Origin: Enterobacter wuhouensis
Lineage (GTDB): Bacteria > Pseudomonadota > Gammaproteobacteria > Enterobacterales > Enterobacteriaceae
Length of the DNA: 48,272 nucleotides
Direction: 5' to 3'
Assembly (NCBI RefSeq): GCF_004331265.1
Contig: NZ_SJOO01000018.1
Location: 1-48,272, forward strand
Positions 33,911 through 41,752 of this stretch are shown here, piece after piece; the stretch's first letter is position 1, and every line of letters starts with the position of its first letter. The position numbers and the translations under genes are program-made. The notes under the pieces were generated by a model. It worked only from the letters and a program-made list of their open reading frames with translations, was not told the DNA's origin and made no database searches.

Positions 33911-35530
33911 ATGAATACACTACCTGACCTTCATTGTGATGTACTGATTATCGGCAGCGGTGCTGCTGGCCTCTCACTGGCATTACGCCTGGCCGAGCAT
34001 CAGAAAGTGATTGTTCTGAGTAAAGGCCCCATGAGCGAAGGCTCTACGCTTTATGCGCAGGGGGGCATTGCCGCCGTGTTTGATGAAACGGACAGCATTG
34101 CGTCGCATGTCGAAGATACATTGATTGCAGGGGCGGGGATCGTTGACGAACATGCCGCAGAGTTTGTTGCCAGCAATGCCCGGCACTGCGTTCAGTGGCT
34201 TATCGACCAGGGCGTATTGTTCGACACCCACGTTCAGCCCAACGGTGAAGCGAGCTATCATCTGACCCGGGAGGGCGGACACAGTCACCGCCGCATACTC
34301 CATGCCGCAGATGCTACCGGTAAAGAGGTCGAAACCACGCTGGTTAGCAAGGCGCTAAGCCATCCTAATATTCAGGTTCTGGAGCGCAGCAATGCCGTTG
34401 ACCTGATTATCTCTGACAGGATCGGCCTGCCCGGTACACGTCGCGTGGTGGGGGCCTGGGTCTGGAATCGTAATAAAGAAAAAGTGGAAACCTGCCGGGC
34501 AAAAGCGGTCGTGCTGGCCACGGGCGGCGCGTCAAAGGTGTATCAATATACCACTAACCCGGACATTGCCTCCGGCGACGGTATCGCGATGGCCTGGCGT
34601 GCCGGATGCCGCGTGGCAAACCTCGAGTTCAACCAGTTCCACCCCACCGCCCTCTTTCACCCTCAGGCGCGAAACTTCCTGCTGACGGAAGCGCTGCGCG
34701 GAGAAGGGGCCTACCTGAAGCGCCCGGACGGTTCCCGATTTATGCCGGACTTTGACGAAAGAGCAGAGCTTGCGCCGCGCGATATCGTTGCCCGCGCCAT
34801 CGACCACGAGATGAAACGCCTGGGCGTGGACTGCATGTATCTGGATATCAGCCATAAACCTGCTGAGTTCATTCGCCAGCACTTCCCAATGATTTATGAA
34901 AAACTGCTGGGCCTGGGGATTGATCTTACCCGCGATCCGGTCCCGATTGTGCCTGCTGCTCACTACACCTGCGGCGGCGTGATGGTTGACGACAATGGCC
35001 GCACCGACGTGGATGGGCTGTATGCCATCGGTGAGGTGAGTTATACCGGGTTACATGGCGCCAACCGCATGGCGTCGAATTCCCTGCTGGAGTGCCTGGT
35101 GTACGGCTGGTCTGCGGCGGAAGACATTACCAAACGAATGCCTTATGCCCGCCAGACCGAGCGCTTGCCCGCCTGGGATGAAAGCCGCGTGGAAAACCCG
35201 GATGAGCTGGTGGTGATTCAGCATAACTGGCACGAGCTGCGGCTGTTTATGTGGGACTATGTAGGAATAGTCCGCACCACGAAACGCCTGGAGCGCGCTT
35301 TACGCCGTATCACGATGCTGCAACAGGAGATTGATGAGTATTACGCCAACTTCCGCGTTTCCAACAATCTGCTTGAGCTGCGCAACCTGGTGCAGGTTGC
35401 CGAACTCATTGTCCGCTGCGCGATGATGCGTAAAGAGAGCCGTGGCCTGCACTACACTCTGGATTATCCCGACCTGCTGCCTGAATCCGGCCCGTCGGTC
35501 TTATCCCCGCAGGCTCACATAAACAGATAA
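33911..35530 (+). CDS. nadB: L-aspartate oxidase
   Basis: NadB oxidises L-aspartate to iminoaspartate, the first step of de novo NAD synthesis. The 539-residue flavoprotein has the FAD-binding GSGAAG (15-20) and the succinate-dehydrogenase-like active site with HLTREGGHSHRRILHA (residues about 117-132). The C-terminal helical domain ends SPQAHINR. The 3' end overlaps trmN by 16 bp on the opposite strand. A NadR box directly precedes the start codon. Confidence 0.98.
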   Translation: MNTLPDLHCDVLIIGSGAAGLSLALRLAEHQKVIVLSKGPMSEGSTLYAQGGIAAVFDETDSIASHVEDTLIAGAGIVDEHAAEFVASNARHCVQWLIDQGVLFDTHVQPNGEASYHLTREGGHSHRRILHAADATGKEVETTLVSKALSHPNIQVLERSNAVDLIISDRIGLPGTRRVVGAWVWNRNKEKVETCRAKAVVLATGGASKVYQYTTNPDIASGDGIAMAWRAGCRVANLEFNQFHPTALFHPQARNFLLTEALRGEGAYLKRPDGSRFMPDFDERAELAPRDIVARAIDHEMKRLGVDCMYLDISHKPAEFIRQHFPMIYEKLLGLGIDLTRDPVPIVPAAHYTCGGVMVDDNGRTDVDGLYAIGEVSYTGLHGANRMASNSLLECLVYGWSAAEDITKRMPYARQTERLPAWDESRVENPDELVVIQHNWHELRLFMWDYVGIVRTTKRLERALRRITMLQQEIDEYYANFRVSNNLLELRNLVQVAELIVRCAMMRKESRGLHYTLDYPDLLPESGPSVLSPQAHINR

Positions 35531-36252
35531 AACGCCTGGGTCAGAGCAGCGTAATCTTCAGAGTAGCGCTGGTCTGGCCCACGAATCACCATTCTGTCGT
35601 TAAAGCACTCACCCTCTTGGGGCGAAAGCGCCAGCAGCACGCGGTGAGGCAATCGCCCTTCCGTATCTGAGATATCGGTGCGTAAACGCAGATTCCAGCC
35701 CATCTCCCGCGCAATCTCAATAAAGGTATTTCCGGTGCTTTCCGGCAATACCACACAGAAAAAGCCCTCTTCGGAAATCAACTCCGCCGCGCTGGTGAGC
35801 AGCGATTTATGATCGAGCGAACCGGTATAGCGCGCCTGTTCGCGCTCCGGCGTTGCGCATTCGACGCCCGGCGCGTAGTACGGCGGGTTGCTGACGATCA
35901 GATCGTAACGTGCGGTTTGATCGGGTGCCCAGGCTAGCACATCGGCACATTCTACTTTTAGCCGGGCTGCCCATGGGGATTCAGCCGCGTTTTCGGCTGC
36001 CTGCTCTGCCGCCTGTGCATCCAGCTCAACCGCGTCAATCGTGACATGCTCTTCCGTGCGCTGTGCCAGCATTAATGCCAACAGCCCGCTGCCGGAGCCA
36101 ATGTCCAGAACGCGCTTAACGCCGGCGACAGGAGCCCAGGCGCCCAGTAAAATACCGTCGGTACCGACTTTCATCGCACAGCGATCGTGAGCCACAAAAA
36201 ATTGTTTAAACGTAAAACCATCGCGGCGCAGCTGCGCTTTGAGTTGAGACAT
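35515..36252 (-). CDS. trmN: tRNA1(Val) (adenine-N6)-methyltransferase TrmN
   Basis: TrmN (YfiC, TrmN6) methylates N6 of A37 in tRNA1-Val. The ATG at 36252 gives 245 residues, the E. coli length; a frame running on to 36579 overlaps srmB and is rejected. Visible motifs are the SAM-binding DIGSGSGLLALMLAQ and the amino-methyltransferase motif SNPPYY. The gene is divergent from srmB with 132 bp between the starts. The segment after MSQ differs from E. coli, while the core is conserved. Confidence 0.95.
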   Translation of the reverse strand: MSQLKAQLRRDGFTFKQFFVAHDRCAMKVGTDGILLGAWAPVAGVKRVLDIGSGSGLLALMLAQRTEEHVTIDAVELDAQAAEQAAENAAESPWAARLKVECADVLAWAPDQTARYDLIVSNPPYYAPGVECATPEREQARYTGSLDHKSLLTSAAELISEEGFFCVVLPESTGNTFIEIAREMGWNLRLRTDISDTEGRLPHRVLLALSPQEGECFNDRMVIRGPDQRYSEDYAALTQAFYLFM

Positions 36253-36354
36253 GACAGGGCAACCTTCAAAGTGAAACTGGGGTAGCATAGGGGAAAGCGA
36301 TGTGGTCGAAAAGCGATATCCATACAAACAGATGAAGATTACAGCCGTAACGTC

Positions 36355-36360
36355 TATAAT
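36355..36360 (+). promoter_or_regulatory. Possible srmB -10 element
   Basis: A perfect TATAAT lies 24 bp before the srmB ATG, where a -10 would give a short leader. No good -35 is seen 16-18 bp upstream, so this is a weak call. Confidence 0.4.
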
Positions 36361-36384
36361 CAGCGCCCCACACAGAGGTAGAAC

Positions 36385-37713
36385 ATGACTGTAACGACTT
36401 TTTCCGAACTTGAACTCGATGAAAGCCTGCTCAATGCACTTGAGAGCAAAGGCTTTACACGCCCGACCGCCATTCAGGCCGCGGCCATTCCGCCTGCGCT
36501 TGAGGGCCGCGATGTGCTCGGTTCTGCGCCAACCGGCACGGGGAAAACAGCAGCCTACTTGCTGCCTGTCTTGCAGCATCTGCTCGATTTCCCACGTAAA
36601 AAATCAGGTCCGCCGCGCATTTTGATCCTGACGCCTACGCGTGAACTGGCAATGCAGGTTGCCGAACACGCGCGTGAACTTGCGGCGAATACCCATCTGG
36701 ATATCGCCACCATCACCGGCGGCGTTGCGTATATGAACCACGCCGAAGTGTTCAGCGAAAACCAGGACATCGTTGTTGCGACCACCGGCCGCCTGCTGCA
36801 GTACATTAAAGAAGAGAACTTCGACTGCCGCGCAGTTGAAACGCTGATTCTGGACGAAGCAGACCGCATGCTGGACATGGGCTTCGCACAGGATATCGAG
36901 CATATCGCGGGTGAAACACGCTGGCGTAACCAGACGATGCTGTTCTCTGCCACCCTCGAAGGGGAAGCGATCAAAGACTTCGCAGAGCGTCTGCTGGAAG
37001 ATCCGGTAGAAGTGTCGGCTACGCCTTCCACCCGTGAGCGTAAAAAAATCCACCAGTGGTATTACCGTGCGGACAACCTTGAGCACAAGGTCGAGCTGCT
37101 GAAACATCTGCTGAAGCAGGAAGATGCTCTGCGCACCATCGTGTTTGTGCGTAAGCGCGAGCGCGTGCATGAGCTGGCTGAAATGCTGCGCAATGCGGGC
37201 ATCAACAACTGCTACCTTGAAGGTGAGATGGCGCAGGTGAAGCGTACCGAAGGCATTAAGCGTCTGACCGATGGTCGCGTTAACGTGCTGGTCGCCACCG
37301 ACGTCGCGGCGCGCGGGATCGATATTCCTGACGTGAGCCATGTGATTAACTTCGATATGCCGCGCAGCGGAGATACCTATCTTCACCGTATTGGCCGTAC
37401 CGGTCGTGCGGGTCGCAAAGGCATCGCCATTTCGCTGGTCGAAGCACATGATTACCTGCTGCTGCAAAAAATTGGCCGCTACGTTGATGAGCCGCTGAAA
37501 GCGCGGGTTATTGATGAGCTTCGTCCGACCACGCGTGCGCCGAGCGAAAAAATGACGGGCAAACCGTCCAAAAAAGCGCTGGCAAAACGCGCTGAGAGAA
37601 AAGAAAAAGAGAAAGAGAAGCCGCGCGTGAAGCAGCGCCACCGCGATACCAAAAACATTGGTAAACGCCGCAAGCCAAGCTCTGCTGCGCCAGAGTCGAA
37701 AACCGAAGAGTAA
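36385..37713 (+). CDS. srmB: DEAD-box RNA helicase SrmB
   Basis: SrmB is an ATP-dependent RNA helicase used early in 50S subunit assembly. The 442 residues show the Q motif (FTRPTAIQ), Walker A APTGTGKT (48-55), the DEAD box LDEADRMLDMG, SAT, and motif VI HRIGRTGRAGR, then a very basic Lys/Arg-rich tail (about 385-430; KEKEKPRVKQRHRD) for RNA binding. The fit to E. coli SrmB is close; the helicase C-terminal domain is somewhat more diverged. It ends at a bidirectional terminator. Confidence 0.98.
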   Translation: MTVTTFSELELDESLLNALESKGFTRPTAIQAAAIPPALEGRDVLGSAPTGTGKTAAYLLPVLQHLLDFPRKKSGPPRILILTPTRELAMQVAEHARELAANTHLDIATITGGVAYMNHAEVFSENQDIVVATTGRLLQYIKEENFDCRAVETLILDEADRMLDMGFAQDIEHIAGETRWRNQTMLFSATLEGEAIKDFAERLLEDPVEVSATPSTRERKKIHQWYYRADNLEHKVELLKHLLKQEDALRTIVFVRKRERVHELAEMLRNAGINNCYLEGEMAQVKRTEGIKRLTDGRVNVLVATDVAARGIDIPDVSHVINFDMPRSGDTYLHRIGRTGRAGRKGIAISLVEAHDYLLLQKIGRYVDEPLKARVIDELRPTTRAPSEKMTGKPSKKALAKRAERKEKEKEKPRVKQRHRDTKNIGKRRKPSSAAPESKTEE

Positions 37714-37743
37714 AAAAAAGCCGGGTAATTCCCCGGCTTTTTT
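37712..37743. terminator. Bidirectional terminator between srmB and grcA
   Basis: AAAGCCGGG and CCCGGCTTT form a stable stem with A- and T-runs on either side. It serves srmB from the left and grcA from the right, 24 bp beyond the grcA stop. Confidence 0.93.
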
Positions 37744-37767
37744 ATGCCACCCCCGTGGCTGAAACCC

Positions 37768-38151
37768 TTACAGACTCTCGGTAAAGGTACGCGCAATCAC
37801 GTCGCGCTGCTGTTCTGGGGTCAGAGAGTTGAAGCGTACCGCATAGCCAGAAACACGAATGGTCAGCTGCGGGTATTTTTCCGGATGCTCAACGGCATCC
37901 ATCAGCGTTTCACGACGCAGAACGTTTACGTTCAGGTGCTGACCACCTTCCACACGCACTTCCGGCTGCACTTCCATTGGCACTTCGCGGTATTCGATTT
38001 CGCCCAGTTTATTTACCGGAACGATTTCATCTTCAGCAAAACCGGCTTTTGCCACTACGCAGCGCGCTTCATTTTTCTCGCTGTCCAGCAGCCAGAAAGA
38101 GTTGAGCAGATCGTCATTTGCAGCTTTAGTAATCTGGATACCTGTAATCAT
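37768..38151 (-). CDS. grcA: Autonomous glycyl radical cofactor GrcA (YfiD)
   Basis: GrcA is a spare part for pyruvate formate-lyase. It replaces the C-terminal glycyl-radical portion when that has been destroyed by oxygen, and it is made under low oxygen or acid. The 127 residues (ATG 38151) resemble the PflB C-terminus and carry the radical site Gly102 in RVSGYAVRFN. A longer upstream frame is rejected. Two FNR boxes upstream, spaced as in E. coli, indicate activation and tuning under oxygen limitation. Confidence 0.98.
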   Translation of the reverse strand: MITGIQITKAANDDLLNSFWLLDSEKNEARCVVAKAGFAEDEIVPVNKLGEIEYREVPMEVQPEVRVEGGQHLNVNVLRRETLMDAVEHPEKYPQLTIRVSGYAVRFNSLTPEQQRDVIARTFTESL

Positions 38152-38229
38152 GTGTTGCCCCCTTAGGCTACAGTAACTGATGTCGGCCTCTCGCGGCCAA
38201 TTGGTAAAACCATTGTTGCTTGCGTGTAT

Positions 38230-38323
38230 ATATAACACCCAGCCCCTTGCGATTTATTGATTTAAATCAACAAAAACACCAACCACATAAAGAGTGTGGT
38301 TTGATTTTATTGTTTTAGATCAA
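38230..38323 (-). promoter_or_regulatory. grcA promoter with two FNR boxes
   Basis: TTGAT-TTAA-ATCAA (38257-38270) is a perfect FNR box. TTGTT-TTAG-ATCAA (38310-38323) is a second with one mismatch. Their centres are 53 bp apart, the separation reported for E. coli yfiD (sites near -40.5 and -93.5). TTATAT (complement of 38230-38235) then falls at the -10 position. The rest of the 313-bp grcA-ung spacer contains only a weak ung promoter candidate (TTGCTC-N16-TAAGCT, about 38415-38432). Confidence 0.87.
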
Positions 38324-38464
38324 TTTCAACACCTTACCAATTCAAAGAAAAACGGACGAATTCAAATTAAATTTAAGGAGTTAGCGCGAATTTGCGCGTG
38401 GAATTTTGCTCACCGGACGTTAGCGGGTAAGCTAGGCGCAGAATGAAATTCGCAGGAGAGCGAG

Positions 38465-39154
38465 ATGACAACACCTTTAACATGGCATGACGTACTGGCC
38501 GAAGAAAAACAGCAGCCCTATTTTGTGAATACCCTGAGCACGGTTGCGGCTGAGCGACAATCCGGCCAGACGATTTATCCGCCACAGAAAGATGTTTTCA
38601 ATGCTTTCCGCTATACGGAACTGAGCGATGTGAAGGTGGTAATCCTCGGTCAGGATCCCTACCACGGGCCCGGGCAGGCGCACGGTCTGGCATTTTCCGT
38701 TCGTCCCGGCGTCGCCATTCCCCCTTCTCTGCTGAATATGTATAAAGAGCTTGAAGGCACGCTTCCCGGGTTTGCTCGACCAAAGCACGGATATCTGGAG
38801 AGCTGGGCGCATCAGGGGGTGTTATTGCTGAACACCGTGCTGACCGTACGTGCCGGACAGGCGCACTCTCACGCCAGCCTGGGCTGGGAAACCTTTACCG
38901 ACAAGGTGATTAGCCTGATCAATGAGCATCGTGAAGGGGTGGTGTTTTTACTCTGGGGATCGCATGCGCAGAAGAAAGGCGCGATTATCGATCGCCAGCG
39001 TCACCACGTGCTGAAAGCGCCACATCCGTCGCCGCTGTCGGCACATCGCGGTTTCTTTGGTTGTAATCATTTTGTTCTGGCGAATGAGTGGCTGGAAAAG
39101 CGTGGCGAGACGCCGATTGATTGGATGCCAGCGTTACCGGCAGAAAGCGAGTAG
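38465..39154 (+). CDS. ung: Uracil-DNA glycosylase
   Basis: Ung removes uracil from DNA and starts base-excision repair. The 229 residues have the family-1 motifs: the water-activating loop GQDPYHGPGQAHG with Asp64 and the DNA-intercalating loop HPSPLSAHRG with His187. The ATG at 38465 follows AGGAGAGCG. The gene is divergent from grcA and convergent with yfiF. Confidence 0.99.
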   Translation: MTTPLTWHDVLAEEKQQPYFVNTLSTVAAERQSGQTIYPPQKDVFNAFRYTELSDVKVVILGQDPYHGPGQAHGLAFSVRPGVAIPPSLLNMYKELEGTLPGFARPKHGYLESWAHQGVLLLNTVLTVRAGQAHSHASLGWETFTDKVISLINEHREGVVFLLWGSHAQKKGAIIDRQRHHVLKAPHPSPLSAHRGFFGCNHFVLANEWLEKRGETPIDWMPALPAESE

Positions 39155-39162
39155 GGTTTGAA

Positions 39163-39185
39163 TGTGCCGGGCAAAACCCGGCACA
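39163..39185. terminator. Hairpin between ung and yfiF
   Basis: TGTGCCGGG and CCCGGCACA form a 9-bp stem between the two convergent stops. No strong T-run follows on either side, so it may end transcription only weakly or act as an mRNA 3' cap. Confidence 0.6.
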
Positions 39186-39194
39186 CGTAAGGCT

Positions 39195-40325
39195 TTATGC
39201 CTTGTTCTGACGCCACCATTCGGCCAGCAGTACGCCGGTTGCAACGGAAACGTTCAGACTTTCAACGTTACCCGTCCCGTCGATAGAGACGCTCAGATCC
39301 GCGCTGGACAGCGCTGCATCAGAGAGACCGTCACGCTCCTGACCTAATACCAGCACCATTTTACGTGGCAGCGCTGCTTTAAACAGCGGTGTACCCGCAT
39401 GGCTGGACGTGGTCACGATGGAGTAGCCCGCTTTACGGAACTGCTCAATGGCATCCAGAACGCTGTCGCCGGTGATCGGCTGAACGTGTTCTGCACCGCC
39501 TTCCGCAGTACGGATTGCCGCACCGGACTCCAGCAGCGCAGCATCCTGCAACAGCACGCCTTTCACGCCAAAGTGCGCGCAGCTGCGCATCATTGCGCCC
39601 AGGTTATGCGGGTTGCCCACGTCTTCCAGCGCCAGCACGCAGTCATCGGCTTCCGCCTGGCTGACCCACTGCTGCACGGTCGTCCCGTTACGTTTTTTGA
39701 TCAGGAAGCAGACGCCGCCGTGGTGTTCGGTGCCGGACGCTTTGGTCAGCTCGGCATCATCCACGACGTGGTAGGCTTTGCGGTTTGCGGCCATCCAGCG
39801 CAGCGCTTCTTTAAAGCGCGGGGTCACGCTCTGGATAAACCAGGCGCGAACGATGCACTCTGGGCGGCTCTGGAACAGCGCCTGACAGGCGTTTTCGCCG
39901 TACACGCGGGTCTCTTCTGCGCGCTGACGACGCAGCACTTCCGGATCGATAAAGCTCTTACCGCTGATGCCGCCGTGATCGGCCTTTTCAGGCGCTTCTT
40001 CGCCAGGAGCGCGAGAAACGGTACGCCACGGGGAAGCGTTATCACGTGAGAAGTCATCGCGCGGACGATCGTCGCGTGGACGGTCATTGCGTGGACGGTC
40101 GGTACGCGGACGGTCGTCACGTTTGCGATCGTCACGTTTGCGGTCATCACCGCGGGAATTTTTGTCATCGCGGGCGGGGCGACGGCCACCGTCTGCACGA
40201 GAAGACGCCGGACGCCCGCCACCTTTTCCGGTACGCGGATTTTGGGTGCGTTTATCAGAGTCATCATCACTGCGGACATACATCACTTTGACCTTGCCGC
40301 TTTTGTTTTTCATTTCGTCGTTCAT
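39195..40325 (-). CDS. yfiF: Putative SpoU-family RNA 2'-O-methyltransferase YfiF
   Basis: YfiF belongs to the SpoU/TrmH family that methylates ribose 2'-OH in RNA; its substrate is not known to me. The SPOUT core lies at about 215-376 with NPHNLGAMMRS, LVLGQERDGLS and LNVSVATGVLLAEWW. The N-terminal 100 residues are very basic and disordered. The ATG at 40325 has GGAG upstream; a GTG four codons earlier overlaps that site. The product is 376 residues against about 345 in E. coli, and the extra length is an Arg/Asp repeat at residues 60-91. Confidence 0.9.
   Translation of the reverse strand: MNDEMKNKSGKVKVMYVRSDDDSDKRTQNPRTGKGGGRPASSRADGGRRPARDDKNSRGDDRKRDDRKRDDRPRTDRPRNDRPRDDRPRDDFSRDNASPWRTVSRAPGEEAPEKADHGGISGKSFIDPEVLRRQRAEETRVYGENACQALFQSRPECIVRAWFIQSVTPRFKEALRWMAANRKAYHVVDDAELTKASGTEHHGGVCFLIKKRNGTTVQQWVSQAEADDCVLALEDVGNPHNLGAMMRSCAHFGVKGVLLQDAALLESGAAIRTAEGGAEHVQPITGDSVLDAIEQFRKAGYSIVTTSSHAGTPLFKAALPRKMVLVLGQERDGLSDAALSSADLSVSIDGTGNVESLNVSVATGVLLAEWWRQNKA
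40053..40150 (-). repeat. Tandem pentapeptide repeat within yfiF
   Basis: About six imperfect 15-bp units encode DDRKR, DDRKR, DDRPR, TDRPR, NDRPR, DDRPR in succession. The unit and near-identical copies are visible in the DNA as alternating forms of CGTGGACGGTC and CGTTTGCGATCGTCA. E. coli YfiF has only a short equivalent. Such repeats can gain or lose units by slippage without shifting the frame. Confidence 0.85.
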
Positions 40326-40458
40326 GCTTTTCTCCACCAGCGCTGCGCGAAGCGCGCAGATTACCCGATGTGCAAGCTCATAGCCATTATTTCGTACAAA
40401 AGCCTGTGACTATTGTACTCATTGAATAAAACGCGTTGTCGTTTCAAACAGGCTCAAT

Positions 40459-40488
40459 GATAATATGTAACATATTAGAAACATTATC
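40459..40488. promoter_or_regulatory. Palindromic control site upstream of trxC
   Basis: TAATATG-TAA-CATATTA (40461-40477) is a perfect palindrome nested in a wider GATAAT...ATTATC repeat (40459-40488), ending 41 bp before the trxC ATG. E. coli trxC is activated by OxyR, and a run of ATA/TAT half-sites here is compatible with an OxyR site, but the match is too loose to be sure. Confidence 0.45.
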
Positions 40489-40529
40489 GGCGTTCTGCCG
40501 CTGTCCCACGGCTCTATCAGAGGTTAGTT

Positions 40530-40949
40530 ATGAATACCGTATGTGCCAACTGTCAGGCTCTTAATCGCATTCCTGCCGATCGAATGGAAGATGGTGCGAA
40601 ATGCGGACGTTGTGGCCATGAATTGTTTGATGGCGATGTCATTAACGCGACGGGTGCTACGCTGGACAAACTCCTCAAGGACGATCTTCCTGTGGTTGTC
40701 GATTTCTGGGCCCCCTGGTGCGGCCCGTGCCGTAACTTCGCGCCAATCTTTGAAGACGTGGCCGAAGAGCGCAGCGGGAAAATGCGTTTTGTTAAGGTGA
40801 ACACCGAAGCCGAACGCGAGCTCAGCGCGCGCTTTCGCATTCGCAGCATCCCGACCATTATGATTTTCAAGAATGGCGAAGTCATCGACATGCTCAACGG
40901 CGCGGTTCCAAAAGCGCCATTTGAAAGCTGGTTAAACGAATCGCTGTAA
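40530..40949 (+). CDS. trxC: Thioredoxin 2
   Basis: TrxC is a cytosolic disulfide reductase used under oxidative stress. The 139 residues begin with a zinc-binding domain (Cys5, Cys8, Cys25, Cys28) absent from thioredoxin 1, followed by a thioredoxin fold with the redox motif WCGPC (Cys64, Cys67). Length and domain order match E. coli. A palindromic site upstream may bind OxyR. A hairpin follows the gene before tapT. Confidence 0.98.
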   Translation: MNTVCANCQALNRIPADRMEDGAKCGRCGHELFDGDVINATGATLDKLLKDDLPVVVDFWAPWCGPCRNFAPIFEDVAEERSGKMRFVKVNTEAERELSARFRIRSIPTIMIFKNGEVIDMLNGAVPKAPFESWLNESL

Positions 40950-40955
40950 CATTCA

Positions 40956-40976
40956 CGGGGCACATCTTGTGCCCCG
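40956..40976 (+). terminator. Hairpin between trxC and tapT
   Basis: CGGGGCAC and GTGCCCCG form an 8-bp stem 7 bp past the trxC stop. No T-run follows directly, so it is probably a partial terminator or RNA-stability element rather than a strict end; tapT starts only 43 bp further on. Confidence 0.5.
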
Positions 40977-41018
40977 CTCCCGCCTCTGCGAAAATACTCT
41001 TTTTCCTGCATTTCGCCC

Positions 41019-41717
41019 ATGACTGATAACGCTGTCCTTCAACTACGCGCCGAACGCCTCGCGCGTGCAACACGCCCTTTCCTTGCTCGTGGCAACCGTA
41101 TCCGCCGCTGTCAGCGCTGTCTGCTGCCGCTTAAAGTCTGTCTATGCGAGACGCTTACCCCAAGTCAGGCAGAAAGCCGGTTTTGCCTGGTGATGTTCGA
41201 CACTGAACCGATGAAGCCGAGCAATACGGGACGTCTTATTGCCGATATTTTGCCAGATACCGCTGCGTTTCAGTGGTCGCGCACGGAACCGCCTCAGGCG
41301 CTGCTCGATTTAGTGGCTAATCCAGACTATCAGCCGATGGTTGTTTTTCCGGCATCCTATGCAGGTGAACACCGTCAGGTGGTGACTACGCCTTCTTCGG
41401 GAAAACCGCCGCTGTTCATCATGCTGGACGGTACCTGGACCGAAGCGCGAAAGATGTTCCGCAAAAGCCCGTATCTTGATGCGCTGCCGGTGATTTCTGT
41501 CGATCTGTCACGCGTTTCGGCCTATCGCCTGCGTGAAGCCCACGCTGACGGGCAATACTGCACCGCGGAAGTGGCGATTGCGCTGCTGGATTTAGCGGGT
41601 GATACCCATGCCGCCAGCGCGCTGGGCAGCCATTTCACCTGTTTTCGCGAACGCTACCTGGCGGGAAAAACCGTTCATAAGGGCAGCGTCACAGCAACAG
41701 AGGCAGAAAGCGTTTAA
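41019..41717 (+). CDS. tapT: tRNA-uridine aminocarboxypropyltransferase TapT (DTW domain)
   Basis: TapT (YfiP) transfers the 3-amino-3-carboxypropyl group of S-adenosylmethionine to U47 of tRNAs, giving acp3U. The 232 residues have an N-terminal Cys cluster (Cys31, 34, 41, 43; CQRCLLPLKVCLC), likely to bind zinc, and the family motif DGTW (137-140) within MLDGTWTEARKMFRKSPYL. The gene is 35 bp upstream of patZ on the same strand, so the two probably share a transcript. Confidence 0.94.
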   Translation: MTDNAVLQLRAERLARATRPFLARGNRIRRCQRCLLPLKVCLCETLTPSQAESRFCLVMFDTEPMKPSNTGRLIADILPDTAAFQWSRTEPPQALLDLVANPDYQPMVVFPASYAGEHRQVVTTPSSGKPPLFIMLDGTWTEARKMFRKSPYLDALPVISVDLSRVSAYRLREAHADGQYCTAEVAIALLDLAGDTHAASALGSHFTCFRERYLAGKTVHKGSVTATEAESV

Positions 41718-41752
41718 AATCATCAGGTCGCTAGCATTCACAGGAGACTTGC

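Noticed and set aside
36604..37641. A 345-codon open frame on the minus strand
   Set aside because: It is antisense to srmB, whose helicase motifs are all intact on the other strand.
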